Notes under the pieces: generated by a model
Databases searched by the model: none
The model's input: only the letters and a program-made list of their open reading frames with translations
Told to the model about the DNA's origin: nothing
Translations under genes and position numbers: made by a program
DNA from: Ciceribacter sp. L1K22
GTDB taxonomy: Bacteria > Pseudomonadota > Alphaproteobacteria > Rhizobiales > Rhizobiaceae
Direction of reading: 5' to 3'
NCBI RefSeq assembly: GCF_017599385.1
Contig: NZ_JAGFPK010000001.1
Span: forward strand, 2,874,636 to 2,938,635
Length of the DNA: 64,000 nt
Shown here: one piece after another, positions 47,851 through 56,537 of the stretch
Layout of the letters: the number at the start of each line of letters is the position of its first letter
Position numbering within the stretch: the first letter of the stretch is position 1

Positions 47851-48568
47851 TCCAGGGCGTTGGGCGCACGTGCTTGTAGAGTTTCTTGTACCACGCACTT
47901 GCTGGCCAAACGCCGATCTCGGCCTCGTCGGGATCCGGCTTCCCCGTAAAGGCGACCACCCGCGTTGCCGGCGGCAACGGCGCGACCTTGAAGAAGTTCA
48001 TCGGCCATTTGGGCAGGAGCGTGTGCTTGAAGCTGACGCACCACTCCGCCGGCCAGTAGGTCATGCTGTCGACGGAGCCCGAAACATAGCGCTGCGAGAT
48101 GCCGTACTTGGCAAACGGTGTTTCGGCATCCCTGTTGAAGTCGTCGAAGATATGGGTGTTGGTACCCACGCGCCAACGATAGACGGACGTGTTGCCGATC
48201 CCCTTGCCCGGCTGCGTCCAGTTCTCAGCGATGCAGAAGGTCTTGTCAGGCTTGTAATCGAAGAAATCGTCGAGCGGACCGGTTATTACGACGTCGAGAT
48301 CGAGAAAGAGTACATCGCCTTCGAGATCGGCCAGCGGCGCCTGCCACAGCGAGATCTTGCGCCACGGCTTCCATGCGATCTTCGCCGGAATGTTGATCTC
48401 CGGCAACGGAAACACATGAACGGCCGGGTCGATGCCGGTGGCATCCTCGGTGAAGCAGACGAGCCGGGTCGGGCGCCGCGTGTTGCGCTTGATCATCGAC
48501 CAGAGCCGGTTGACATAGTCACCGGGATAGCGCGTTCCCCATTTCATGCATACGATGGTCTGCACCAC
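47831..48568 (-). CDS. Putative GT-A type glycosyltransferase
   Basis: 245 residues from GTG at 48568, chosen because AGGAG lies 7 bp upstream; an ATG at 48595 would add nine residues without a site. N-terminal VVQTIVCMKWGTRYPGDYV, then NTRRPTRLVCFTEDATG and DLEGDVLFLDLDVVITGPLD, which contains the D-x-D sugar-nucleotide/Mn2+ motif of GT-A enzymes. C-terminal VVAFTGKPDPDEAE is also conserved in this glycosyltransferase group. Likely adds a sugar to a surface polysaccharide alongside the fucose genes. Acceptor and donor unknown. Convergent with fcl (20-bp overlap). Confidence 0.8.
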   Translation of the reverse strand: MVQTIVCMKWGTRYPGDYVNRLWSMIKRNTRRPTRLVCFTEDATGIDPAVHVFPLPEINIPAKIAWKPWRKISLWQAPLADLEGDVLFLDLDVVITGPLDDFFDYKPDKTFCIAENWTQPGKGIGNTSVYRWRVGTNTHIFDDFNRDAETPFAKYGISQRYVSGSVDSMTYWPAEWCVSFKHTLLPKWPMNFFKVAPLPPATRVVAFTGKPDPDEAEIGVWPASAWYKKLYKHVRPTPWITENWR

Positions 48569-48740
48569 TTCACCGCTCCTGATACGCAGGCACAAGAGAA
48601 TGGCCCGCTTTTAAGGCGCCTCATTAGACCATTTGCGCGCTGGAAGAAAGCGTGCGCACCGTCGGCTTCCGCGGTTGCTTGCTTCAGCGACGGTGGCTTG
48701 CTAGCGGAGTTCTCAGACGACACAGGAATGGTAAAAATCG

Positions 48741-49889
48741 ATGAGTGATCCGCGTATACTCCAGCTGCTGCCGGCCCTTGGCGACGGCGGCGTCGAGCGG
48801 TCGGCGCTGGAGATGGCCGAATTCCTGAGTGGGCGCGGGATCAAGAACTGGGTCGCCAGTGCTGGCGGACCGCTGGTGGAGGCGGTCGAGGCAGCAGGCG
48901 CGGTGCACGTCACCGTACCCGTGGGAACCAAGGCGCCCTGGCGCATGATCTCGGCAGCACGCGCGGTGGCGAGACTGGTCGACACGGAAGGAATCGATAT
49001 CTTACATGCCCGCAGCCGGGCCCCCGCCTGGGTCGCCTTGATGGCCAGGTGCTTCAGCACCCGCCCGGTCCGCTTTCTCACAACCTTCCACGGTGTCTAC
49101 GGGCACGCCAGTGCGCTGAAGCGGCTTTACAACAGCGCCATGCTGCGCACGCCCGTGGTGATCGCGAACTCAGACTTCATTCGCAAGCACATCGTCGAAG
49201 TCTATGGATACCCTCGCGAGCAGATCATCGTGGCGCCGCGCGGCATCGATCCCCTGGTCTTCGATCCGGCGGGGATCGATCAGGCAACAACGGAGGCCAT
49301 CCGCGCGGAATTTGGTGCCGGCGAGGAACACCGTCTCATCGTGATGGTGGGGCGCATCACAAGCTGGAAGGGCCACGCGATCCTTCTGGACGCCTTCGCG
49401 CGTCTTGCCGACCCGACACTGCGGCTTGCCTTTGTCGGCAGCGGCGCGGCATCCGTAATATCGGAACTAAAGACGCAGGCGGAACGGCTCGGCGTAACGG
49501 ACCGGCTGATCTTTGCCGGAAGCCGGCGCGACGTTCCGGCCGTGCTTGCCGCCGCCGATCTCGCCGTCTCGGCTTCGACCCGCCCGGAAGCATTCGGACG
49601 CGCGGCGATAGAGGCACAGGCCATGCAAACGCCGGTCATTGCCACAAACCACGGCGGCAGTCGCGAAACGGTTCTGCCCTCAGAAACGGGCTGGCTGGTC
49701 GAACCGGGCGATGCCGCCGCTATGGAAGAGGCTATTCGCGATGCACTAGCCGACCCGGACCGCTTGCGGGAGATGGGCAGCAAGGGCCGTGCCCATGTTC
49801 TCGATCACTTCACCACCCAGTTCATGCTTGAACAGGAATATTCCGCCTACGAGCGGATCATGTCCGAAAGCGCGGATAGTCAGTCATGA
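48741..49889 (+). CDS. GT4 family glycosyltransferase
   Basis: 382 residues. GT-B fold with N-terminal LQLLPALGDGGVERSALEMA and a C-terminal GT4 domain: VMVGRITSWKGHAILLDAFA, then PEAFGRAAIEAQAMQTPVIA (E-x7-E motif) and GGSRETVLPSETGWLVEPGD. Uses a nucleotide sugar, likely for cell-surface polysaccharide or LPS core. ATG at 48741; weak site AATGGTAAAA. Its last codons overlap the next gene's start by 4 bp (ATGA), so it is co-transcribed with the ELM1-family gene. Confidence 0.93.
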   Translation: MSDPRILQLLPALGDGGVERSALEMAEFLSGRGIKNWVASAGGPLVEAVEAAGAVHVTVPVGTKAPWRMISAARAVARLVDTEGIDILHARSRAPAWVALMARCFSTRPVRFLTTFHGVYGHASALKRLYNSAMLRTPVVIANSDFIRKHIVEVYGYPREQIIVAPRGIDPLVFDPAGIDQATTEAIRAEFGAGEEHRLIVMVGRITSWKGHAILLDAFARLADPTLRLAFVGSGAASVISELKTQAERLGVTDRLIFAGSRRDVPAVLAAADLAVSASTRPEAFGRAAIEAQAMQTPVIATNHGGSRETVLPSETGWLVEPGDAAAMEEAIRDALADPDRLREMGSKGRAHVLDHFTTQFMLEQEYSAYERIMSESADSQS

Positions 49890-50866
49890 CGAATGGCAGG
49901 AGGCCGACAGTCTGGGTGTTGACGGACGGCAAGGCTGGCGATGAGCAGCCGTTGATCGGCGTTGCCGAAGCGCTCGGCGTTACACCCGTTCTCCGCCGGC
50001 TCCGTCCACGGCGCGTCTTTTCCTGGTTCATGCCCTGGGGGCCGATCGATCCGCGCGAGGCGCCCAACCAACTCGGCTCGCCGATCGCACCTCCCTACCC
50101 GGACATCTGCCTTGCGACCGGTCGCCGGGCGGTCTCCTATCTTCGACGGCTCAAGGTGCTGTCGCCGAAGACGTTGACGGTTTTCTTCAAGGACCCTCGA
50201 ACGTCGCGCCACGGAGCCGATCTACTCATCGTGCAGCATCACGATCGGCCGGCCTTGGCTGACAACATACTTGCCGTGACGACGGCGCCCAACCGCACGC
50301 CGCTGGCACGTCTGGACACGATCCGTCGGACTCCACCACCTCACCTCGTCGCCCTTCCCCATCCCCGCATTGCCGTGCTCGTCGGCGGCGATAGTCGTCA
50401 CTCCCGTTTCACGCCCGACGACATCGACGCGTTCGCCTCAGCCCTGGAAAGCCTGCACGATCGTGGTACTTCTCTGATGATAACGACTTCGCGAAGGACG
50501 CCGCGAGAACTTGCAGACCGTCTTGCGACGCTTGGCGAACGGAACAGAGTGAATTTCTGGACCGGAACTGGCGAAAATCCGCTGGCGGGATATCTCGCAC
50601 TTGCCGACGAGGTGGTCGTCACCGCCGACTCCACCAACATGATCGGCGAGGCAGCCGGCACAGGACGGCCGATCCGGCTGTTTTACCCGTCCGGTGGACA
50701 CCGGAAAATCGATCGCTTCATCGCAGCCTTGTCAGTCCAAGCCAACATCGGGCGCTTTCCGGGCAATCAGGTCATGACCGGTTACGAGCCGGTCAACTCG
50801 ACGTCATTGATCGCGAACCGAATCCTGGAAAAGTGGCAAACCATGCGGCAAAAGCAGCCATGGTGA
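49886..50866 (+). CDS. ELM1 (DUF1022) family protein
   Basis: 326 residues. Matches the 'mitochondrial fission ELM1' family, bacterial branch: VWVLTDGKAGDEQPLIGVAE at the N-terminus, then ICLATGRRAVSYLRRLK, FKDPRTSRHGADLLIVQHHD, AVLVGGDSRHSRFT and VTADSTNMIGEAAGTGRPIR. The pattern (GT-B-like, with a second half resembling nucleotide-sugar sites) and its coupling to GT4 suggest a glycosyltransferase role. In plants ELM1 is needed for mitochondrial division; the bacterial role is unknown. Ends just before the convergent Lrp gene. Confidence 0.88.
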   Translation: MTNGRRPTVWVLTDGKAGDEQPLIGVAEALGVTPVLRRLRPRRVFSWFMPWGPIDPREAPNQLGSPIAPPYPDICLATGRRAVSYLRRLKVLSPKTLTVFFKDPRTSRHGADLLIVQHHDRPALADNILAVTTAPNRTPLARLDTIRRTPPPHLVALPHPRIAVLVGGDSRHSRFTPDDIDAFASALESLHDRGTSLMITTSRRTPRELADRLATLGERNRVNFWTGTGENPLAGYLALADEVVVTADSTNMIGEAAGTGRPIRLFYPSGGHRKIDRFIAALSVQANIGRFPGNQVMTGYEPVNSTSLIANRILEKWQTMRQKQPW

Positions 50867-50875
50867 TACTCGCCC

Positions 50876-51349
50876 TCAGACCTCGACAAGCCCCAGCCGC
50901 TTGACCTGGCGGATCGTCAGCATGGTCCGGACGGTATCGACATTGTCGTGCGCGGTCAGCACCTCGATCACGAAATCCTGGAACTGAGTGAGGTTGGCCG
51001 CCACACAATGCAGCAGGAAATCGCTCTCCCCAGACACCATCCAGGCCTGGCGGACGATCGGCCAGCCTTCGCTGGCGGCCGCGAATGCCTTGAGTTCCGA
51101 TTCCGATTGGTGCTTGAGCCCCACCATGCAGAACGCCACGAGATCGAAACCCAGCTTTCGCGCGTTGAGCATCGCGTGATAGCCCTCGATGATCCCCGCC
51201 TCCTCCAGCTTGCGCACGCGTCTGAGGCAAGGAGGCGCGGAGATGCCGACCCTGTCGGACAGTTCCACATTGGTCATTCGACCGTCGCGCTGAAGCTCGC
51301 GGAGAATTTTGAGGTCGATTGCATCGAGTTCGGCGCGCAACAAAGACAT
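50876..51349 (-). CDS. Lrp/AsnC family regulator
   Basis: 157 residues from ATG at 51349 (MSLLRAELDAIDLKILRELQ); longer starts lack support. N-terminal HTH (about 9-58, NVELSDRVGISAPPCLRRVR) and C-terminal RAM/ACT-like ligand domain with FCMVGLKHQSESELKAFAA and WMVSGESDFLLHCVAANLTQ. Regulates amino-acid metabolism by family. Divergent from trxB; this regulator beside trxB-lsrB is common in Rhizobiaceae. Confidence 0.93.
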   Translation of the reverse strand: MSLLRAELDAIDLKILRELQRDGRMTNVELSDRVGISAPPCLRRVRKLEEAGIIEGYHAMLNARKLGFDLVAFCMVGLKHQSESELKAFAAASEGWPIVRQAWMVSGESDFLLHCVAANLTQFQDFVIEVLTAHDNVDTVRTMLTIRQVKRLGLVEV

Positions 51350-51582
51350 ACCTTTCAACGTCGGCAATGCACCAGTTTGTAGCGAAGAGGTTGCCTGACG
51401 CAAGAATATGTCGCACTTGTGAACAATTATTACGATGTGCGTTTTTGCCCTGTGGCTATTGCAGGGCTGACCTTGAATAAATGCATGGAGGGACCGTAAA
51501 TGAACCGGCTATTGCGCCCTGCACCAACGCATCCCATCTAAATCGTTCCGATGCGATACGGCGAGTTGAAAGGACATTTGAC

Positions 51583-52557
51583 ATGACGGCCCGTCACACC
51601 AAGGCGCTCATCATCGGCTCCGGCCCCGCCGGCTATACCGCAGCAATCTACGCCGCCCGCGCCATGCTGAAGCCGGTCCTCATCGCCGGCATGGAACAGG
51701 GCGGTCAGTTGATGATCACCACCGATGTGGAAAACTATCCCGGTTTCGCTGATCCGATCCAGGGGCCCTTCCTGATGGAACAGATGCTCAACCAGGCGGT
51801 CCATGTCGGAGCGGAGATCGTCAACGATATCGTCACAGAGGTCGAGCTTTCCCGGCGCCCGTTCACGGTGCGCACCGACAGCGGCGCCGTCTGGACGGCC
51901 GACACGCTGATCATCGCCACGGGTGCCAAGGCCAAGTGGCTCGGCATCGAGAGCGAGCAGCACTTCCAGGGCTTCGGCGTGTCCGCGTGCGCGACCTGCG
52001 ACGGCTTCTTCTACCGCAACAAGGACGTTATCGTAGTCGGCGGCGGAAATTCGGCCGTTGAGGAAGCACTCTACCTCTCCAACATCACGAAGTCCGTCAC
52101 CGTCGTCCATCGCCGCGACAGCTTCCGTTCGGAGAAGATCCTCCAGGAGCGGTTGTTCGCCAAGGAGAACATCAACGTCCTCTGGAATACCGAGGTAGCC
52201 GAGATCACAGGAACGCCGGCCAAGCCGCCGATGCCGCCGTCTGTCTCGGGTGTCAAGCTACGCGACACCCGCAGCGGCGCGATCACGGAAATGCCGATCG
52301 ACGGCGTGTTCGTTGCCATCGGCCACGCGCCGGCTGTCGAACTGTTCAAGGGCAAGCTGAAGATGAAACCGAACGGCTACCTGTGGACCGCGCCGGATTC
52401 GACCGCCACCGATGTGGAAGGCGTATTCGCCGCCGGCGACGTGACCGACGATGTCTTCCGTCAGGCGATCACCGCCGCCGGAATGGGCTGCATGGCCGCA
52501 CTCGAGGCTGAACGTTATCTGACCGCCGTGGAAACACGGCGCGAAGCGGCAGAGTGA
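51583..52557 (+). CDS. trxB: Thioredoxin reductase TrxB
   Basis: 324 residues from ATG at 51583 with AAAGGA upstream. FAD domain with ALIIGSGPAGYTAAIYAARA, redox-active CATC (C136, C139) in SACATCDGFFYRN, NADPH motif VIVVGGGNSAVEEALYLSNI and FAD-binding AAGDVTDDVFRQAITAAGMG near the end. Transfers electrons from NADPH to thioredoxin. Its stop overlaps a GTG (52554) in frame with lsrB, indicating a trxB-lsrB operon. Confidence 0.98.
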   Translation: MTARHTKALIIGSGPAGYTAAIYAARAMLKPVLIAGMEQGGQLMITTDVENYPGFADPIQGPFLMEQMLNQAVHVGAEIVNDIVTEVELSRRPFTVRTDSGAVWTADTLIIATGAKAKWLGIESEQHFQGFGVSACATCDGFFYRNKDVIVVGGGNSAVEEALYLSNITKSVTVVHRRDSFRSEKILQERLFAKENINVLWNTEVAEITGTPAKPPMPPSVSGVKLRDTRSGAITEMPIDGVFVAIGHAPAVELFKGKLKMKPNGYLWTAPDSTATDVEGVFAAGDVTDDVFRQAITAAGMGCMAALEAERYLTAVETRREAAE

Positions 52558-52562
52558 CGATC

Positions 52563-53474
52563 ATGAGAGGGGGAGGCATGCCGCTCGACTGGGACAAGCT
52601 GCGCATTTTTCATGCGGCAGCTGAAGCCGGCTCCTTCACCCATGCGGCCGATAAGCTGCACCTCTCCCAATCGGCCATCAGTCGCCAGGTGAGCGCGCTG
52701 GAGATGGACATCGGCGTCAAGTTGTTCCATCGCCACGCGCGAGGCCTCATCCTGAGCGAACAGGGGGAACTGCTCTACCGCACCGCCCATGAGGTACTGC
52801 TGAAACTCGAAACGGTGAAGATGCAGCTGACGGAGGCCACCGAAAAGCCGACCGGCAAGTTGCGCGTCACCACGACAGTCGGCCTCGGCCAGGGCTGGCT
52901 GACCGACAAGGTGCAAGAGTTCCTGCAGCTATACCCGGACATGTCGATCCAGTTGCTTCTCGACAACGAGGAGCTTGACGTCAATATGCGCCACGCCGAT
53001 TGCGCGATCCGGCTGCGCCAGCCGCAGCAGTCGGATCTCATCCAGCGCAAGCTGTTCACCGTGCACATGCATGTCTACGCCTCCCCCTCCTACATCAACA
53101 GGTATGGCGAGCCGCAGTCGATCGAGGATCTCGACAATCACCGGATCATCACGTTCGGTGAACCGGCACCCGCCTATCTGCTGGATGTGAACTGGCTGGA
53201 GATCGCAGGACGCAATTCAGACAATCCGCGCATGCCGCACCTGCAGATCAACAGCCTGACCTCGATCAAGCGGGCATGCCTCTTGGGAATCGGAATAGCG
53301 ATGCTTCCGGACTATATCGTCGGTCGCGACCCTGGCCTTCTTCAACTGGTTACAAACGCCGACGTGCCGTCTTTCGACACCTATTTCTGCTATCCTGACG
53401 AAATGAAGAATGCCGCCAAGTTGAAAGCCTTCCGCGATTTCATCGTGGCCAAGGCACGCAACTGGAATTTCTGA
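52563..53474 (+). CDS. lsrB: LysR regulator LsrB/VtlR
   Basis: 303 residues from ATG at 52563. Starts at 52554 (GTG) and 52578 (ATG, MPLDWDKLRIFH, the start used for homologues) are alternatives; GGGGGAGG lies only 1 bp before 52578, too close to serve it. HTH (about 10-68: LRIFHAAAEAGSFTHAADKL, LSQSAISRQVSALEMDIGVK) and effector domain with NSLTSIKRACLLGIGIAMLP. Known as LsrB in Sinorhizobium and VtlR in Brucella/Agrobacterium, where it controls redox and envelope genes and activates small RNA AbcR2. Position after trxB and before an AbcR-like sRNA supports the name. Confidence 0.9.
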   Translation: MRGGGMPLDWDKLRIFHAAAEAGSFTHAADKLHLSQSAISRQVSALEMDIGVKLFHRHARGLILSEQGELLYRTAHEVLLKLETVKMQLTEATEKPTGKLRVTTTVGLGQGWLTDKVQEFLQLYPDMSIQLLLDNEELDVNMRHADCAIRLRQPQQSDLIQRKLFTVHMHVYASPSYINRYGEPQSIEDLDNHRIITFGEPAPAYLLDVNWLEIAGRNSDNPRMPHLQINSLTSIKRACLLGIGIAMLPDYIVGRDPGLLQLVTNADVPSFDTYFCYPDEMKNAAKLKAFRDFIVAKARNWNF

Positions 53475-53605
53475 CAAGTCGGGCCGACAGCAAAGTGCTA
53501 CCATCTGAAGGGCTTTCGACGCATACGACATAAATTTGCCCTCACGTCGGCTACGTCTAGAAGTAGAAATGCATGTGATGCATGCCTGACATGCACAAAA
53601 ACACA

Positions 53606-53634
53606 TTGTTCACTGCACAAAAAACCACCATATC
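53606..53634 (+). promoter_or_regulatory. Promoter of the AbcR-like sRNA
   Basis: TTGTTC (53606-53611) and CATATC (53629-53634) are separated by exactly 17 bp and would start RNA near 53641. The upstream 60 bp is rich in A/T and is the expected site for LsrB/VtlR activation. Confidence 0.6.
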
Positions 53635-53640
53635 GCACAC

Positions 53641-53758
53641 AGCTGATGCACATGGCGGCTTTCCTCCCAGTTCCGCCGCAGCAGCTGTTCCCCTCTGGAG
53701 GTTTTTGACCTTCACACTTCAAAGGGCCCTGGAGCGATCCGGTGGCCCTCTTTTTTTT
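53641..53758 (+). ncRNA. AbcR/alpha-r15 family trans-acting sRNA
   Basis: About 118 nt between the promoter and an eight-T terminator. Hairpin 1 (GGCGG 53654-53658 / CCGCC 53673-53677) exposes CCTCCC in its loop, a perfect anti-Shine-Dalgarno; a second conserved segment TTCCCCTCTGGAGG follows at 53688-53701; the terminator stem is AGGGCC / GGCCCT (53723-53749) plus T8. This matches the layout of AbcR1/AbcR2 (alpha-r15), Hfq-dependent sRNAs that repress many ABC transporter mRNAs in Rhizobiales and lie next to lsrB. The exact 5' end is inferred. Only one copy is seen here. Confidence 0.75.
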
Positions 53759-53906
53759 GCCCCTGCTGAACTTTTTCCCAGCTCGTGCGTTTTCGAGCCG
53801 ATCAGCCGAAACGATCTGCCATCACCCGAACGTGAATTGACGGAAGGCAATTGCGACCGCTTCGAATGGTCGTCAATCTGCCCGGCGCAGGAATTAGGCA
53901 CGACGC

Positions 53907-54194
53907 ATGAATGACATTCTCAAGGCACTCGCTAGTCCGGTTCGCATGGATATGCTGAAATGGTTGAAGGAGCCCGAACAATATTTCGGCGAGCAGGCAC
54001 AGCCCTTCACCACCGGCGTTTCCGCCAGCCAGTTCGAGCGCTGCGGACTGTCGCAGTCCACTGTCTCGGCCCATCTTTCGGTCTTGCAAAGAGCGGGGCT
54101 CGTCACCACATCCCGACACGGACAGTGGGTCTACTACAGGCGCGATGAGAACGCGATCAGACGTTTTCTTGCGGACCTGCAATCGACACTCTGA
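53907..54194 (+). CDS. ArsR-family regulator (no metal site)
   Basis: 95 residues. Winged helix: LKALASPVRMDMLKWLKEPE, then SQSTVSAHLSVLQRAGLVTT (recognition helix) and RHGQWVYYRRDENAIRRFL. No paired Cys for metals; one Cys (ERCGLSQ). 79 bp upstream of the old yellow enzyme gene, which it may control in response to an electrophile or redox signal. Start ATG at 53907 in the ACGACGC context has no strong site. Confidence 0.88.
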   Translation: MNDILKALASPVRMDMLKWLKEPEQYFGEQAQPFTTGVSASQFERCGLSQSTVSAHLSVLQRAGLVTTSRHGQWVYYRRDENAIRRFLADLQSTL

Positions 54195-54273
54195 CCAGGC
54201 GCGCCAGCGCTCCCATCAGATTTCCCACCTGCAATACCCTCCCGATTGCACTTTCCTTTTGAAAGGATCACCG

Positions 54274-55386
54274 ATGCCGTCACTCTTCGATCCCATGACC
54301 GTGGGAGGCATCCCCGTCGCCAACCGTATCGCCATGGCCCCGCTGACCCGAAACCGGTCCCCGGGCGCTGTTCCGAACGATCTGAACGTCACCTACTACG
54401 AGCAGCGCGCCTCCGCAGGCCTGATCGTCACCGAAGGCACGCCAATCAGTCAGCAGGGCCAGGGCTATGCCGATGTGCCCGGGCTCTACCTTCCCGAGTC
54501 GATCGAAGGATGGAAACGCGTAACCGAAGCGGTCCACAAGGCGGGCGGCAAGATCGTCACCCAAATCTGGCATGTCGGCCGGGTGTCGCACACCTCGCTT
54601 CAGCCAAATGGCGGCGCACCCGTCGCACCTTCGGCCATAACCGCAAAATCGAAGACGTACATCATCAATCCCGACGGAACCGGCGCCTTTGCCGATACAT
54701 CCGCACCGCGCGCTCTCGATATCTCTGAAATTCCGGGCATCCTCGAGGACTACCGCAAGGCTGCCCGCGCTGCAGTCGATGCCGGTTTCGATGGGGTGGA
54801 GATACACGCCGCAAACGGCTATCTTATCGACCAGTTTCTCCGGTCCGGGACCAACCATCGCACGGATGCCTATGGCGGCTCGATCGAAAACCGCGTCCGC
54901 TTCGCCGTCGAAGTTGTTGAAGCGGTGACGAAAGAGATCGGCGGTAGCCGCACGGGCATTCGCATCTCCCCCGTCACCCCTGCCAACGATGCCTCTGATC
55001 CGAACCCGCAACCGCTGTTTGATCTTCTCGTGTCGAAACTGGCCGATTTCGACCTTGCCTTCATTCATGTCATCGAAGGCGCAACCGGTGGGGCACGTGA
55101 CTTCCAACAGGGCGACAAGCCGTTCGACTGGGCGGGCATGCGCGAGGCTTATCGCAAGGCCGGCGGTAAGGGTGCCTGGATGGTCAACAACGGCTATGAC
55201 CGCGACAGCGCCATGGAAGCGGTGGAAAGCGGACGCGCCGACATGGTCTCCTTCGGCAAGCTGTTCATCTCGAACCCGGATCTGCCGGAGCGGCTGGAAA
55301 AGAACCTGCCGCTCGCCGATGCCAACCGGGAAACCTTTTATGGCGGGGGCGCGCCCGGGTATACGGACTATCCGACCGTGGCCTGA
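54274..55386 (+). CDS. Old yellow enzyme family alkene reductase (NemA-like)
   Basis: 370 residues from ATG at 54274 with GAAAGGA upstream. FMN-dependent (beta/alpha)8 barrel: NRIAMAPLTRNRSPGAVPND (FMN-binding PLTR), TEGTPISQQGQGYADVPGLY, QIWHVGRVSH (FMN-contacting QxWHxGR) with the substrate H/N pair in GVEIHAANGYLIDQF, and SFGKLFISNPDLPERL. Reduces activated double bonds, nitro-compounds or N-ethylmaleimide with NADPH. Likely regulated by the ArsR protein just upstream. Followed by a terminator. Confidence 0.95.
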   Translation: MPSLFDPMTVGGIPVANRIAMAPLTRNRSPGAVPNDLNVTYYEQRASAGLIVTEGTPISQQGQGYADVPGLYLPESIEGWKRVTEAVHKAGGKIVTQIWHVGRVSHTSLQPNGGAPVAPSAITAKSKTYIINPDGTGAFADTSAPRALDISEIPGILEDYRKAARAAVDAGFDGVEIHAANGYLIDQFLRSGTNHRTDAYGGSIENRVRFAVEVVEAVTKEIGGSRTGIRISPVTPANDASDPNPQPLFDLLVSKLADFDLAFIHVIEGATGGARDFQQGDKPFDWAGMREAYRKAGGKGAWMVNNGYDRDSAMEAVESGRADMVSFGKLFISNPDLPERLEKNLPLADANRETFYGGGAPGYTDYPTVA

Positions 55387-55457
55387 TACCTGGCGTCGCG
55401 GTCCCGCGAAGAGCGGGACGCCGCCTGAAGCGTCCAAATCACATGACGAATTTTGCT

Positions 55458-55485
55458 AAGGGTCGGCGGCCTCCGCCGGCCCTTT
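55458..55485. terminator. Terminator between old yellow enzyme and LysR genes
   Basis: AAGGGTCGGCGG and CCGCCGGCCCTTT pair (11-12 bp, one T-G) around a short CCT loop. T-run on the plus strand; serves two convergent genes. Confidence 0.7.
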
Positions 55486-55545
55486 CGCATTGATCGAAAG
55501 GCCCTGCCCTCTAGCATCTTTTGCAAGCGGGAGCGCTCCGCAACA

Positions 55546-56445
55546 TCACTCAGGGCGCATCTTCATATAGCGCAGAAGACCCTCCACGAGCGCGTCGAAC
55601 GTGACGCGACAGCGCGGCGCTGTCCTCAGGCTTTCGTGCATGACGACATAGGTATCGAGATGCAGATCCAGCATGCATGGCAAAATCGGCACGAGCTCTG
55701 GATCCTTTATAGCGAGGCCGACCTGACAGATACCGATACCGGCTCCGGCCCTTATCATGGACAGCTGTGCAACATTGCTGTCCGTCCGCACGGCGAAACG
55801 CAACTCTCCCAGTTCCGGGTTGGCTTTCAGTACGGAGCGAACATAGGCCATTTGTCGGTCGAAACCGATGAGGCGGTGCGCGCGAAGCTCGTCTGCGGTG
55901 CGTGGAAGACCGTGGCGCACCACGTAGCTGCGATGGGCGAAGAACCCCAGCGGAATTGCTCCAATACGTCGGCTGATCAAGGCCTCCTGTGCGGGAGCAA
56001 CCATGCGCACGGCAATATCCGCCTCCTGACGCAACAGATCCTCAACCGCATCGGAAACGGATAGCTCTGCGTTGAGATCGGGGTACTGCTCCAGCAGATC
56101 TGCAAGGATGGGCGGCAGCACTTCGATGCCCATGACCTCGCTGGAACTGATCCGAACCGTGCCGCGTGGCGTCTGCGTGTCTCCAGAAGCAGTCCGTGCA
56201 AGCGCATCTGCGGAAGCCGCCATCGCTTCGGCGTGCGGCAGCATCTCCCGCGCCGTGACGGTCGGCAACAGTCCTTGCTGCGATCGTAGGAAGAGTGGGG
56301 ATCCGGACGCGCGTTCGAGTGCATCGATGTGACGGCCGACCGTCGGCTGTGTCAGTCCGAGTTCGCGCGCGGCGGCAGACAGGGAACCGTGTGTCAAAAC
56401 GGCGAGAAACGTCCTGTAGTGGCTCCAGTCAAGCACGGGGATCAT
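55546..56445 (-). CDS. LysR-family regulator, divergent from NAD(P)-epimerase
   Basis: 299 residues. HTH (about 8-65: YRTFLAVLTHGSLSAAAREL, TQPTVGRHIDALERASGSPL) and a PBP2 effector domain with RGTVRISSSEVMGIEVLPPI. Divergent from the epimerase gene with a 92-bp gap that is AT-rich, so it probably regulates that gene. ATG at 56445 has only a weak site, but MIPVLDWSHYRTF is the family start. Confidence 0.92.
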   Translation of the reverse strand: MIPVLDWSHYRTFLAVLTHGSLSAAARELGLTQPTVGRHIDALERASGSPLFLRSQQGLLPTVTAREMLPHAEAMAASADALARTASGDTQTPRGTVRISSSEVMGIEVLPPILADLLEQYPDLNAELSVSDAVEDLLRQEADIAVRMVAPAQEALISRRIGAIPLGFFAHRSYVVRHGLPRTADELRAHRLIGFDRQMAYVRSVLKANPELGELRFAVRTDSNVAQLSMIRAGAGIGICQVGLAIKDPELVPILPCMLDLHLDTYVVMHESLRTAPRCRVTFDALVEGLLRYMKMRPE

Positions 56446-56537
56446 GCATTTTTGTATATCACGTCAACAATAATATGCAATTTCGAATACACAGAGGCTA
56501 TGGCATCGTCCGGTTGTCACAACAAAGGAACTTGGCG

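Noticed and set aside
50868-50880. Terminator between the ELM1 and Lrp genes
   Set aside because: The gap is only 9 bp and holds no hairpin.
53475-53906. A second AbcR copy in tandem
   Set aside because: Only one CCTCCC loop and one T8 terminator occur in the gap.
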